A DNA stretch of 11,804 bases from Bacteroidetes/Chlorobi group bacterium ChocPot_Mid (GCA_003731675.1 RCNQ01000280.1:1-11804), one strand, 5' to 3'; counted from the stretch's first letter, positions 1 to 8,566 are shown. Notes: generated by a model from the letters alone, not told the origin. Numbers and translations: made by a program.

Positions 1-391
1 TAATAAAAATTAGTGATATTGATATTCCAACAATATCTGCTACCCAATCCAAAAATTCTGCGTCTCTTCCAGGAATGAAATACTGATGCAATTCATCAGA
101 AAAACCATACAAAGCACCTATGATTATTGTTACTATTGCTATTTTATTCCTGCTATCCCATTTCGTATTGGAAAGTAAAAACATTATCAATGAAATCCCA
201 AAAATGAAATATGCCAAACTATGAGCAATTTTATCCTCCCATTCAATCCCAATATGTGGAAACTCAGGATGAGTCGCATTAGAAAGCCAAAATATAGTAA
301 CCGCAATCAAAACAGCCGGCAATGAATACCAAAATCTAAGTCTTGTTTTCAATCTGTAATCCTTTTCCTCATTAAATTTTTTATCTGACAT
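1..391 (-). CDS. VanZ-like family membrane protein (C-terminus beyond window)
   Basis: The minus-strand frame opens with ATG at 391-389 and stays open for 130 codons to the left edge, so the C-terminus is missing. After a charged N-terminus come a hydrophobic segment (about residues 23-36), then DKIAHSLAYFIFG (53-65), another membrane stretch (about 84-94), and LYGFSDELHQYFIPGR (94-109) followed by FLDWVADIVG (113-122). The order D-K..H...Y, then G.sDE.hQ...PGR, then D..AD..G, is the signature of the VanZ/YoaI-like small integral membrane family. VanZ itself gives low-level teicoplanin resistance, but most chromosomal homologues have no known function, so resistance is not inferred. The start ATG lies inside the end of nnr (11-bp overlap, 381-391), which suggests translational coupling. 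The family call rests on motifs only. Confidence 0.82.
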   Translation of the reverse strand, partial: MSDKKFNEEKDYRLKTRLRFWYSLPAVLIAVTIFWLSNATHPEFPHIGIEWEDKIAHSLAYFIFGISLIMFLLSNTKWDSRNKIAIVTIIIGALYGFSDELHQYFIPGRDAEFLDWVADIVGISISLIFI

Positions 392-1922
392 TTTCTGCCA
401 TAACCTCCGGAATAAAATCAATCAGTCTACTTGCTGTCAATGTTTCCTGTGAATATTTTTCAGCATAAATATCCCCTGCTTTCGAATGTATAAAAACTCC
501 AAGAGCCCCTGCCATCAATGGTTCAAGTCCCTGTCCCAAAAGTCCTGCTATCATTCCCGTCAGTACATCACCACTCCCTCCAGTTGCCATACCTGGATTC
601 CCTGTAACATTTACAAATACTGTCTCTCCGTCTGTAATAATGACAGGTATATGCTTCAAAACAATTATACAATTCAATTTCTTAGCCCATTGTTTAGCTA
701 ATTCCAACGAATTTAATTCAATTTCTTTTCTGGGAATTCCAATAATTCTCGAAAACTCCCCACAATGCGGTGTCAAGATTACTTTTTTACTCAATTTTGA
801 TTGTTTTGAAATTGACCTTAATCCATCTGCATCAACAACTATAAATTTTTTATCAATATAATTTTTTATAATCTTAGTAACCAATTCTAAAGTTTCCACG
901 TTATCGCTCAATCCAGGACCGATAGCTATAACTTCTGCTTTATCAAGTTCTTTCATTAAATCATCTGAGGATTTTTTTGAGATTGCTCCTGTTCCTGTTG
1001 ATTCTAAATTAATCGGTATAACCTCAGGTAATAATGCCGAATGAAAAGCTGTGGAACATAGATAAACAAGACCCGCACCTGATGTTATCGCAGCATTTGA
1101 TGTCAATGCACCTGCTCCAGGATATTTTTTCGAACCTGCTATAACCATAACTTTGCCATAATCAAACTTTGAACTTCTTCTTTGCCTTTCTGGTAAAAAA
1201 CCTCTCACATCATTATCTTCAAGTATATGAGTCTTCGATATTCTCTCGATTATATTTAATGGTGCTCCTAAATATGCTATTAGTACTCTCCCGCAAACAT
1301 CAGGACCATCATTGATTATCATCCCCATTTTTTCTGCATACATTGTAATTGTAAAATCTGCCTCAAAGCACCATGGACTTACCTTACCGTTCTCGCTATT
1401 TAATCCTGTCGGTACATCTATGGCTATTTTTAAAGCCCTACTCGTCTTTAACTTTTTTAATATATCAAGTGCGATTCCTTTAATTTCCTCAGAACCCCCA
1501 ACACCAATCATCGAGTCAATTATGCAATCTTCTGAAAAATGTATTCTTTTCAAATCCTTGTTCGATGTTATTTGTTTAATTTCAATATTTAATTTCTGAA
1601 CTGCTTTATAATTCGATAGAGTCTCTCGAGACATCTTCTTTTCATCACCTATCCAAAACACTCTAATTCTAAAATGTTCATGCAAATGACGAGCAAGAGC
1701 AAAACCATCACCACCATTATTACCGCTACCACAAATTATATCAATCAATGGGTCGTTGCAGGGATTTTGGTTATTATATCCAAGCTCATCCATTATTTCA
1801 ATTACATACTCAGCAGATGAACGCGCAGCATTTTCCATCAATATTACTCCCGGTATTGAATACTTGGTTATGGCATTTCTGTCTGCTGTTCTCATTTGCT
1901 CGACTGTCAGGACATGTCTCAT
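381..1922 (-). CDS. nnr: Bifunctional NAD(P)HX epimerase / ADP-dependent NAD(P)HX dehydratase
   Basis: This 513-aa protein repairs NAD(P)H hydrates: the N-terminal YjeF_N domain epimerises R-NAD(P)HX to the S form, and the C-terminal ribokinase-like domain dehydrates S-NAD(P)HX using ADP (known for the family). Epimerase half, about 1-225: MENAAR at 29-34, CGSGNNGGDGF at 64-74, IDVPTGLN at 168-175. Dehydratase half, about 235-513: GKVMVIAGS at 256-264, GPGL at 335-338, DADGL at 364-368, TPHCGEF at 384-390, and the nucleotide/catalytic loop GNPGMATGGSGDVLTG at 441-456 with the expected Asp at 452. The usual TASRLIDFIPEV tail is at 497-508. Length and domain order match the E. coli YjeF-type fusion. 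The start is supported by AGGGGA (complement of 1928-1933) five bases upstream. The gene is transcribed away from the SpoIIE gene and overlaps the VanZ-like gene downstream. No lesion is seen. Confidence 0.96.
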   Translation of the reverse strand: MRHVLTVEQMRTADRNAITKYSIPGVILMENAARSSAEYVIEIMDELGYNNQNPCNDPLIDIICGSGNNGGDGFALARHLHEHFRIRVFWIGDEKKMSRETLSNYKAVQKLNIEIKQITSNKDLKRIHFSEDCIIDSMIGVGGSEEIKGIALDILKKLKTSRALKIAIDVPTGLNSENGKVSPWCFEADFTITMYAEKMGMIINDGPDVCGRVLIAYLGAPLNIIERISKTHILEDNDVRGFLPERQRRSSKFDYGKVMVIAGSKKYPGAGALTSNAAITSGAGLVYLCSTAFHSALLPEVIPINLESTGTGAISKKSSDDLMKELDKAEVIAIGPGLSDNVETLELVTKIIKNYIDKKFIVVDADGLRSISKQSKLSKKVILTPHCGEFSRIIGIPRKEIELNSLELAKQWAKKLNCIIVLKHIPVIITDGETVFVNVTGNPGMATGGSGDVLTGMIAGLLGQGLEPLMAGALGVFIHSKAGDIYAEKYSQETLTASRLIDFIPEVMAENVR

Positions 1923-1978
1923 ATTTTTCCCCTAAGTAATTTAACCTAATATTTAACCAGTCTAATTAATAAACATTA

Positions 1979-2010
1979 TTTGTCTGTAACAACTTTTTTC
2001 TATAATTTTC
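1979..2010 (+). promoter_or_regulatory. Candidate Bacteroidota-type promoter for the SpoIIE-STAS-HATPase genes
   Basis: TTTG at 1979-1982 is followed after 20 bases by TAATTTTC at 2003-2010. This matches the Bacteroidota vegetative pattern TTTG-N19-21-TAnnTTTG except for the last base. An overlapping TATAAT at 2001-2006 would also suit a generic sigma-70 reading with a short spacer. Either way the transcript would start only about 5-12 bases before the ATG at 2023, and no Shine-Dalgarno sequence is visible there. Inferred from sequence pattern alone in a very AT-rich 100-bp divergent gap. Confidence 0.35.
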
Positions 2011-2022
2011 GTATTACAAAAA

Positions 2023-4194
2023 ATGATAAATAAAATTAAACAAAAATACAAAGAATTTATCACAAGTGAACTAAATACGAGTTACATCGTTTTAGTCATT
2101 TTTGTTTTATGGTCTGTAAAAATTGCCGGAGACCTGACATTTTTTACATTCACTGATATTTATTCATTCCTTGCTATAACGTGGAGAATAATAACTTCCA
2201 TCTTTATTTTATTATTACTAACCCTTTATTTCTTAAAAAATTTTCAGGAATCTTTTAAAACTGTTGATTCGCTATCAACTTCAAATTATTTCAAAGAATT
2301 AAAAATATTACTTTATATTTCTTTAGCCATATTTGTATTCAACTATTTCCTGCCTGATGAAATACAAAATTACGGTAAAATACAAAATATCTGGCTCCTC
2401 ATTTACATAGAATTAGTCTCTATATTTTCAACTGTTACTGGATTCTATATTCTCAGTTTTCTGTTAAAATGGCTTTTAAAAAGAAAGCATAAAAGAACAA
2501 AAATCTATATACAGATTCTTATTACTTCAATAATTTCAATGATAATTTTAGAAGCTCCTTTCCATTATTATCACATTCGTTCTGAGGATTTAACTTCCAA
2601 TTCACTGCTCATTGCTCTTTCTGTGATTTTAATTATTTCCATGCTTTCAATAGTTTTCCTAACTACAAGAAAAAATAATTGGATAGCCGTTTTACCTAAA
2701 AAGAAAAAATGGAGTTTAATCCTACTTTATCTTATAGGAATATTTTTTTCTTTTGCATTTATCATACTTTCTTCAGGTTCAGATGGAGAATCAAAGTTCT
2801 CAATGGCGGCACAATTTACATTCGGTACTGATACTCTCTTGTTTATTTCATACTTTTGTCTTTTACCTTATTTCTTCAAACTGATTTTCTCTACTATAGT
2901 AACTCTGCCAACAACATCATTCTTGGAAAGAACGAATACGGAAATCAGCTCATTGACCTATTTAAACCGAGTTGTCTCCCAAACCATTGATTTCGACAAA
3001 CTTATTGATACAGTTACTGCCCTCGCACTTCAAACTTGCAGAGGAATAGCTTCATGGACAGAAATTTATAACAAAGATAATTCGATTTCTATTGCTTCTA
3101 CTCAATTTTTGAATGAAATTAACATTAAGTCACTTGATACAAATAATAATTTATCCAATTACTTACAAATATTTGAAAAGTCTGTTCTTATCCCTTCCAT
3201 CAAAGAAGATAATACATTGAAACAACTCAATTGGTCTGCTCTCCCATTAGTAAATTCAATGATAATTGTTCCTTTAAGAACAGGGAACCGAAGAATAGGA
3301 ACACTTGTTATATTACATCCTGACGAATACGGGATGGACGAAGACGACCTCAAAGTTATGGAAGCATTTGCAGACAACATCAACTTGGCTTTAGAAAATG
3401 CAAAATTGGTTCAGGATTCAATTGACAAAGAAAGGTATAGAAGAGAGCTTGTTTTAGCACGTGAAATGGAAGAGAAATTATTACCAAAAGCCCTTCCGGA
3501 AATTGAAGGTTTTACTATATCTGCTTTCTCAATACCTGCTAATGAAGTCGGCGGTGATTACTATGACATAGTAAAATTGAAATCAGGAAAATTTTGTGTT
3601 CTGATTGGTGATGTTTCAGGAAAGGGTATGAGTTCAGCATTCTATATGGCTCAACTCAAAGGAGTTGTAATGTCATTAGCTCCTGAATCACTTTCTGCAA
3701 GTGATTTACTTAAAAGGATTAATAAAACCCTTTACGGTAAAATTGACAAGCAGATTTATATCACTCTTTCAGCACTTGTTGTAGAAAATGTTGAAGGTAC
3801 TTTGACTTTCTCACGAGCTGGTCACATGCCATTAATGGTCAAAACAAACATTTCCGATATTTCTCAGGAAATTAAAATCTTCAGACCGAACGGTCTTGGC
3901 ATTTCTTTAGCAAACAACCTGATTTTTGATAAATGGTTGGAAGAAATCAAAATAGAAACCAATCCTGGTGATATTATTGTTTTATTTACCGATGGTATAA
4001 ATGAACTAAGAAATTCTTCAAATGATGAGTTCGGTTACGTATCTTTGAAACAAATTCTTGAAAATTCAGTATATAATATTAGAGCTGATGAAGTAATTAA
4101 TAATTTGAAGGATAGTTTATTGCAATATTTAGGAGATAATACAGCTCATGATGATATGACTGTTGTGGTATTAGTAAAAAATAGTAATTATTAA
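2023..4194 (+). CDS. Membrane-anchored GAF-SpoIIE (RsbU-type) PP2C serine phosphatase
   Basis: This 723-aa protein probably dephosphorylates the STAS protein encoded next to it. The N-terminal 300 residues hold about eight hydrophobic segments (near 19-37, 46-70, 95-110, 122-148, 161-177, 194-213, 230-250, 268-293) with Lys-rich loops. A GAF-like sensor region follows (about 305-460), including WSALPLVNSMIIVPL at 404-418 and the GTLVIL strand. A short coiled linker (about 462-485, REMEEKLLPKALP) leads into the SpoIIE/PP2C domain. Its metal-binding motifs are all present: GGDYYD 510-515, GDVSGKGMSSA 529-539, AGHMPL 599-604, GLGISLA 624-630, LFTDGINE 654-661 and DDMT 710-713. The family therefore predicts an active Mn/Mg-dependent phosphatase. 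The signal sensed is unknown: the membrane domain has no motif I recognise, and GAF ligands are diverse. No Shine-Dalgarno sequence precedes the ATG. Confidence 0.93.
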   Translation: MINKIKQKYKEFITSELNTSYIVLVIFVLWSVKIAGDLTFFTFTDIYSFLAITWRIITSIFILLLLTLYFLKNFQESFKTVDSLSTSNYFKELKILLYISLAIFVFNYFLPDEIQNYGKIQNIWLLIYIELVSIFSTVTGFYILSFLLKWLLKRKHKRTKIYIQILITSIISMIILEAPFHYYHIRSEDLTSNSLLIALSVILIISMLSIVFLTTRKNNWIAVLPKKKKWSLILLYLIGIFFSFAFIILSSGSDGESKFSMAAQFTFGTDTLLFISYFCLLPYFFKLIFSTIVTLPTTSFLERTNTEISSLTYLNRVVSQTIDFDKLIDTVTALALQTCRGIASWTEIYNKDNSISIASTQFLNEINIKSLDTNNNLSNYLQIFEKSVLIPSIKEDNTLKQLNWSALPLVNSMIIVPLRTGNRRIGTLVILHPDEYGMDEDDLKVMEAFADNINLALENAKLVQDSIDKERYRRELVLAREMEEKLLPKALPEIEGFTISAFSIPANEVGGDYYDIVKLKSGKFCVLIGDVSGKGMSSAFYMAQLKGVVMSLAPESLSASDLLKRINKTLYGKIDKQIYITLSALVVENVEGTLTFSRAGHMPLMVKTNISDISQEIKIFRPNGLGISLANNLIFDKWLEEIKIETNPGDIIVLFTDGINELRNSSNDEFGYVSLKQILENSVYNIRADEVINNLKDSLLQYLGDNTAHDDMTVVVLVKNSNY

Positions 4195-4272
4195 AAAACA
4201 ATTTGAACAGATGGACTTAGCAAAAATAATTTTGAAATATCATCTTATAGTAATTTTAGTAAAGGTAAGGAA

Positions 4273-4650
4273 ATGAATGATACGAGTAAATTTGGAATAA
4301 TTATAAAAGCTGAAGGTAACATAGCAAAGCTTTACCTGAGTGGTTACCTTGATGCACATACTGCTTCCGAACTTGAAAATGCACTAAATCAAATTATTAT
4401 TGATAATAAATATTACATACTTGTAAATTTTAAAAATCTCGACTATATCAGCAGTGCCGGTTTAGGTGTTTTTATGGCTTTTATTGAAGAAATAAGAGAT
4501 AAAAACGGAGACATAAAACTCTGTGAAATGACTTCAAAAGTTTTTCAGGTATTCGATTTATTAGGATTTCCAATACTGTTTGACATTCTCGATACCGAAG
4601 ATGAAGCAATTCAAAAATTTAAAAATGGTGACTTAAAAAAGAATGAATAA
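4273..4650 (+). CDS. STAS-domain anti-sigma factor antagonist (RsbV/SpoIIAA-like)
   Basis: This 125-aa single-domain STAS protein would, in its unphosphorylated form, bind the HATPase anti-sigma factor and release that factor's target (family knowledge). Visible features are the N-terminal strand IAKLYLSGYLDAHTASEL (17-34), equivalent to 'L.GeLD..ta..l' in SpoIIAA, and NLDYISSAGLGVFM (55-68), equivalent to SpoIIAA 'DLSFMDSSGLGV'. By that alignment Ser61 is the predicted phosphoacceptor, phosphorylated by the neighbouring kinase and dephosphorylated by the upstream phosphatase. The C-terminal part has the usual helix VFQVFDLLGF. The start is supported by AAAGG at 4261-4265, seven bases upstream. 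It lies 78 bp after the phosphatase gene, and its last 8 bases overlap the next gene. Length is normal for the family, with a slightly long Lys-rich tail. Confidence 0.92.
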   Translation: MNDTSKFGIIIKAEGNIAKLYLSGYLDAHTASELENALNQIIIDNKYYILVNFKNLDYISSAGLGVFMAFIEEIRDKNGDIKLCEMTSKVFQVFDLLGFPILFDILDTEDEAIQKFKNGDLKKNE

Positions 4651-5068
4651 TATTGATTATATAAATGCTTGTTGCGACCTTGTTGAATTATACAAGATAA
4701 GAAACTTTATCGAGCTTAAAGCTTTGGACTATGGATTAAATTCTGATGCCGCTACAAAGGTCGCTCTCGCAGTTGACGAAGCTTGCACAAATCTCATTGA
4801 ACATGCTTTCAAATTTGATAAAAATAAAACTATTTGCATTGCCACTGAAAAAATTGACAAGAAAATGGTTGTCAGCATTATTGACCAGTCACAACCTTTC
4901 AACCCATTGTCCGTTCAGAAACAAAATATGGAGGAATACTTCAGAGAATTTAAAAAAGGTGGTTTAGGCATTCAATTAATGCGTTCTGTCATGGATGATA
5001 TTGAATATTACCCTGCTTCTTCACAAAATAATCAAAACGTTTTAAAACTAATTAAAAATATTGAATGA
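4643..5068 (+). CDS. HATPase-fold anti-sigma factor / serine kinase (RsbW/SpoIIAB-like)
   Basis: This 141-aa GHKL ATPase would phosphorylate the STAS partner and, in the same family, usually binds a sigma factor. The N box is VDEACTNLIEHAF (44-56), with the Mg/ATP residues Glu46 and Asn50. The G1-like box is IIDQSQPFNP (79-88), and the G2/lid region is FKKGGLGIQLMRSVMDDIEYY (103-123). In G1 the usual Asp-x-Gly is Asp81-Gln-Ser83, a substitution worth noting, though the following PFNP is conserved. The ATG sits in ATGAATAA, overlapping the STAS stop by 8 bp, so the two products are probably translationally coupled and made in similar amounts. No sigma factor gene follows; the next gene, uvrC, is convergent. 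The target could be a distant sigma factor or another protein. Confidence 0.9.
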   Translation: MNNIDYINACCDLVELYKIRNFIELKALDYGLNSDAATKVALAVDEACTNLIEHAFKFDKNKTICIATEKIDKKMVVSIIDQSQPFNPLSVQKQNMEEYFREFKKGGLGIQLMRSVMDDIEYYPASSQNNQNVLKLIKNIE

Positions 5069-5109
5069 TTCCCTTGCCAAATTGAAAATATTTAATATTA
5101 CTTTTAAGT

Positions 5110-6990
5110 TTATAAAATTAAAGAACTTGTATCAATCTGATTATTTTTAAAATACTCCTTTAATGCCAGAGCTGACTTTTCACCAACTAAATCTACCAAC
5201 TTTTCAAATTCAGAATTTCTGATATTTTCAACAGAACCAAGTTCAATTAATAGTTTTTGAGCTTTCATTTTTCCGATACCTGATATTTTTGTAAGTTCAG
5301 TTTGAAACGTTCTTTTATCTCTTAATTGTCTGTGAAAAGTTATGGCAAACCTGTGTGCTTCGTCTCTGACCTGCTGAATTAACTTCAAACTACTCGATGT
5401 TTTCGGTAACATTATTGATTCAGATTTTCCCGGAAAAAAGACTTCCTCCAAACGCTTAGCTAATCCTATAATTACAATCTTATCAGACAAACCCAACTCC
5501 TTCAATACATCAACTGCACCGGAAAGTTGACCTTTACCCCCATCAATGATAATCAAATCAGGCAAAGCTCCTTTCTCCTCAATCAACCTTCTGTATCTTC
5601 TGCCAACTACTTCTCTCATTGCGGCAAAATCATCATTTTTTTCTACTGTTTCAATCTTGAATTTCCTGTAATCCTGTTTACATGGCTTGCCGTCAACAAA
5701 AACGACACATGATGAAACCAGCTCAGAACCTTGAAAATGTGAATTATCGAAACATTCAATTCTTACTGGTAACTTCGGTAATCTTAAATCCCTTTGAAGT
5801 GCCTGCACAGTTCTCGGTACACTTTGTTCTCTTTTCATCATTGCAAGATTGTAATCCCTGAGCATAAATTCAGCGTTAGCAGTTGCAAGATTTACAAGTT
5901 TCTTCTTTTCTCCGATTTTTGGTACAAGAATCTCGATTGCATGCTCACTTTTCTGTCTGAGCCAATCTGTAATAAATTCGATTTGCTCAGGAATCACAGG
6001 CAGAAAAATTTCCTTTGGAATGAAATCCGTCTCCATATACCATTTTTCCATTGTTGTCTGTATTAATTCTTCATCATTAGCTTCCTTAGCTGATTGAATA
6101 ATAAAATGCCTCTTACCTGTCAATTTCCCGTCACGAACCTTGAATACAAGGGTACAAGCTGAATTATCAATCCTTGCTAAACCGAAAATATCTCTATCCA
6201 CCAAATCCGGACTAACTAATTTCTGGTGCTCAAGATAATCCTTCAATACCAGATACCTGCTTTTTATAATTGATGCTTCTTCAAATTTCATGTTTTCTGA
6301 AAGTTCTTGCATCTTTTCGAGCAATTCTTTTTCAATTTCCTTTGTTTTACCGTTAAGAATACGTATAGATTTCTCTATATTCTCATTGTATTTTTCTTTG
6401 CTAATATAACCTTCGCAAGGACCCTCACACTTTTTGATATGATAATCAAGACAAATCTTGTATTTCTTATTTGCTACATTTTCATCAGATAGATTGTAAT
6501 CACAGCTACGAAGCATAAACAGGGAGCGGATGACACGTAAAATCCTTTTCAAATGTCCGACATCTGTAAAAGGACCAAAATACCTTGACCCATCTCTGAT
6601 TAGCTTCCTTGTCGGGAATAATCTCGGGTAATCCTCTTTTGTTACCCTTACGTATGGATATGACTTATCATCTCTTAATAAAATATTATACTTTGGCTTA
6701 TGCTTTTTAATCAAAGTATCTTCAAGTATGAATGCTTCAGCTTCAGAATCAACAACAATAACCTCAAAATCATCAATTTTACTAACCAATGCTTTAGTTT
6801 TTGCATCCATTGGTCTGCCCTGCTGAAAATAAGAACGAACCCTGTTCCGTAAATTCTTTGCTTTACCAACATAGATAATCTTCCCGTTTTTATCTTTATG
6901 CAAATAAACACCGGGATTGGTAGGCACTGAACTTAACTTCTCATTTAGTCCAATCTTCTCATCTTCTATTTGTCCGCTTTCAATTATCAT
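5110..6990 (-). CDS. uvrC: UvrABC system protein C (excinuclease subunit)
   Basis: UvrC makes both incisions in nucleotide excision repair after UvrA/UvrB damage recognition. Numbering is from ATG 6990 (626 aa). The GIY-YIG nuclease has NPGVY at 25-29, IIYVGKAKNLRNRV at 38-51 and SEAEAFILE at 82-90. Four cysteines (163, 180, 188, 192; the last three in CLDYHIKKCEGPC) match the [4Fe-4S] ligands described in E. coli UvrC. A UVR motif lies at about 216-247, and the RNase H-like endonuclease has IECFDNSH (Asp415), LIIIDGGKGQL (Asp483) and DEAHRFA (His546), giving the expected D-D-H triad. The HhH region, ISGIGKMKAQKLL, is at 569-581. Length is typical. A TTG directly upstream (6991-6993) could also be read as the start, but ATG is preferred. 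The gene is convergent with the HATPase gene across a 41-bp gap in which I see no convincing terminator. Confidence 0.97.
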   Translation of the reverse strand: MIIESGQIEDEKIGLNEKLSSVPTNPGVYLHKDKNGKIIYVGKAKNLRNRVRSYFQQGRPMDAKTKALVSKIDDFEVIVVDSEAEAFILEDTLIKKHKPKYNILLRDDKSYPYVRVTKEDYPRLFPTRKLIRDGSRYFGPFTDVGHLKRILRVIRSLFMLRSCDYNLSDENVANKKYKICLDYHIKKCEGPCEGYISKEKYNENIEKSIRILNGKTKEIEKELLEKMQELSENMKFEEASIIKSRYLVLKDYLEHQKLVSPDLVDRDIFGLARIDNSACTLVFKVRDGKLTGKRHFIIQSAKEANDEELIQTTMEKWYMETDFIPKEIFLPVIPEQIEFITDWLRQKSEHAIEILVPKIGEKKKLVNLATANAEFMLRDYNLAMMKREQSVPRTVQALQRDLRLPKLPVRIECFDNSHFQGSELVSSCVVFVDGKPCKQDYRKFKIETVEKNDDFAAMREVVGRRYRRLIEEKGALPDLIIIDGGKGQLSGAVDVLKELGLSDKIVIIGLAKRLEEVFFPGKSESIMLPKTSSSLKLIQQVRDEAHRFAITFHRQLRDKRTFQTELTKISGIGKMKAQKLLIELGSVENIRNSEFEKLVDLVGEKSALALKEYFKNNQIDTSSLIL

Positions 6991-7019
6991 CAATCTGCAA
7001 CTATCACACTTTTTTTAGT

Positions 7020-7027
7020 CAAATTTA
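7020..7027 (-). promoter_or_regulatory. Candidate -7 element for uvrC
   Basis: On the minus strand this reads TAAATTTG, an exact match to the Bacteroidota TAnnTTTG element, about 30 bases before the uvrC start. It lies just downstream of the hairpin terminator that ends the upstream gene, where a separate uvrC promoter is needed. No TTG-type element sits at the expected 19-21 bases further upstream, so this is only a weak candidate. Confidence 0.28.
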
Positions 7028-7039
7028 CGAAATTCTAAC

Positions 7040-7070
7040 AAAAAAGGCACGGTTTCCCATGCCTCTTTTT
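7040..7070 (-). terminator. Rho-independent terminator after the DUF5723-like gene
   Basis: The arms AGGCA (7045-7049) and TGCCT (7060-7064) pair. After one C/A mismatch two more G-C pairs (7051-7052 with 7056-7058) close a small loop. Read on the minus strand, the hairpin is followed at once by six T residues (complement of 7040-7045), and an A-tract (complement of 7066-7070) precedes it. It lies about 20 bases after the stop of the 476-aa barrel gene and before uvrC, so it should end the lipoprotein-barrel transcript. The flanking A and T tracts could also make it work on the plus strand, although no plus-strand gene ends here. Confidence 0.8.
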
Positions 7071-7087
7071 AGTTCTATTAAATATAA

Positions 7088-8518
7088 TCAATAATTTATT
7101 TTCCAAATGAAATTCAGTGCAGCTGATGCATAAGGATTACCTCCACTACCCAACAAGGTAAATAAATCCTGTGTCGCAACACAAACGTCCAATACAGATG
7201 TCGAAAAGCCAAGTCCGAAAGTCCAAACTATATCACCTGCCCTTGTATTAGTGAACCCTGTACTTATTACAGGTATATTAGGTGAAGTCTGCCATCTTAA
7301 TCCAAATGCTATTCTCGGGTCTGTCGAATTTCCAGGTGAATCATTAAATCCCTGATTATATCCCAGCAGCAAAGTTAAATCACCAGGAATTGCTTCAACT
7401 GTTTTTGACAAATCATAAGCTAAACTTAACCTTAATGCTGTTGGCAAACTTGTCGAAAAACTGCTGACAGCATAACTTGAATCGCTTAGTAAAGCTTCCA
7501 GTCTGTCCCGTTGGCTCTTTTTTAATAAATCATCAATATGTGATTCAGAATTTGAACTATGCTCAGAAGCATATTTATCCCATGTTATTGAGCCGATATC
7601 TGTTATGGCTAAACCAACCCGTAAGTTATAACTTAATTCCGCCGCAAATCCTATATCAAAACCAAAACCTGAACCAACTGTCTCGGGCATAAATTTAAAA
7701 TCTCCAGGCATTTTCACATTGTACCATTCATTTTTATACATTGAATCTTCTTGTAAATCAGGCGATATAGCTGTCCTTGCAAGCATATCAACCTTTCCGT
7801 CAAGGACGTTATTCTCACCAGTTTTAAAAGATGCATTCATTCTCTCAAGTCCTGCATAAGAATACCCGCTTACAAGTTTCAAAGATATACCACCTGTAAG
7901 ACTTTTGATGAAACTTTCCTTGTCAAACTCCAATATATCTCTTGCATAAGATAAGGTAGTCATTCCAATCCACCATGTTTTGAAATGCATATCATCAAAA
8001 GTATAAGTTTTGCCCTGTGCATTGCCATTTATTGCCAAATCAATTAATGCCAAAGGAATATTCATATTTCCGGATATATACTGAGTCATAGACAAAGCAA
8101 ATGTACCTATTTCCTGCGATGGTTTCCATGCCAAAGCAAACAATTTTGAACCTAATGCATAATACAACCCGTTATTATCATCAAAAGTATTAAAGAATGC
8201 TTTTTTACCTTCTTCGTCAAGAACAAGTGACTCTTTGTTCCCGAAGTATTTATTGAAATCCTCCATAGTCATTGTTGATTGCAAAACGGCAAGTTCAAAA
8301 TTTGGTACCTGAATTGCAAAATAAGATACTGTATCACGAGGATATGCCAAAAACGCAGGATTTTTCCCCAAAGCTAATGTCCCGAATGCCGCTCCGAATG
8401 TATTGCCCATTCCTATGGTTTGTGCATCTGTTGTACCAAAAGAACCATATTGTGCAGACGAATTTTGATAAGCTAAAAGCCCTATTATTATCACAAGCAA
8501 ATTTATTATTCTTTTCAT
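7088..8518 (-). CDS. DUF5723-like outer-membrane beta-barrel protein
   Basis: This 476-aa protein has a clear Sec signal peptide (MKRIINLLVIIIGLLAYQNSSAQ), with likely cleavage after Ala22. The mature start has IGMGNTFGAAFGTLALGKNPAFLAY, the 'GMG.a..A.....a..NPA.L' signature shared by PorV/FadL-like barrels. The next part (MEDFNKYFGNKESLVLDEEGKKAF..., then FALSMTQYISGNMNIP... and MTTLSYARDI) resembles my memory of DUF5723 proteins common in Ignavibacteria and relatives. The second half alternates polar and hydrophobic strands rich in Gly, Ser and aromatic residues and ends NFIWKINY, consistent with barrel strands. The cargo or function is unknown; a PorV/PorQ-type secretion role is possible but unsupported, with no other type IX genes here. 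It follows the lipoprotein gene by 48 bp on the same strand, so they are probably co-transcribed and may act together at the outer membrane. Confidence 0.75.
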   Translation of the reverse strand: MKRIINLLVIIIGLLAYQNSSAQYGSFGTTDAQTIGMGNTFGAAFGTLALGKNPAFLAYPRDTVSYFAIQVPNFELAVLQSTMTMEDFNKYFGNKESLVLDEEGKKAFFNTFDDNNGLYYALGSKLFALAWKPSQEIGTFALSMTQYISGNMNIPLALIDLAINGNAQGKTYTFDDMHFKTWWIGMTTLSYARDILEFDKESFIKSLTGGISLKLVSGYSYAGLERMNASFKTGENNVLDGKVDMLARTAISPDLQEDSMYKNEWYNVKMPGDFKFMPETVGSGFGFDIGFAAELSYNLRVGLAITDIGSITWDKYASEHSSNSESHIDDLLKKSQRDRLEALLSDSSYAVSSFSTSLPTALRLSLAYDLSKTVEAIPGDLTLLLGYNQGFNDSPGNSTDPRIAFGLRWQTSPNIPVISTGFTNTRAGDIVWTFGLGFSTSVLDVCVATQDLFTLLGSGGNPYASAALNFIWKINY

Positions 8519-8566
8519 TTTCTTATCTCAATTTGTTAATAATATCTAATAAAATAAATCCAAAAA

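Noticed and set aside
1..391. A glycopeptide resistance gene
   Set aside because: VanZ-like proteins are widespread without resistance, and no van ligase or regulator genes are present. Only family membership is supported.
4195..4272. Separate promoter for the STAS-HATPase pair
   Set aside because: TTTG at 4231-4234 and TAATTTTA at 4251-4258 are only 16 bases apart and the second is imperfect, which is too weak in such AT-rich DNA.
5069..5109. Terminator between the convergent HATPase and uvrC genes
   Set aside because: The gap holds only AT-rich self-complementary words such as AATATT and no GC-containing stem followed by a T-tract.
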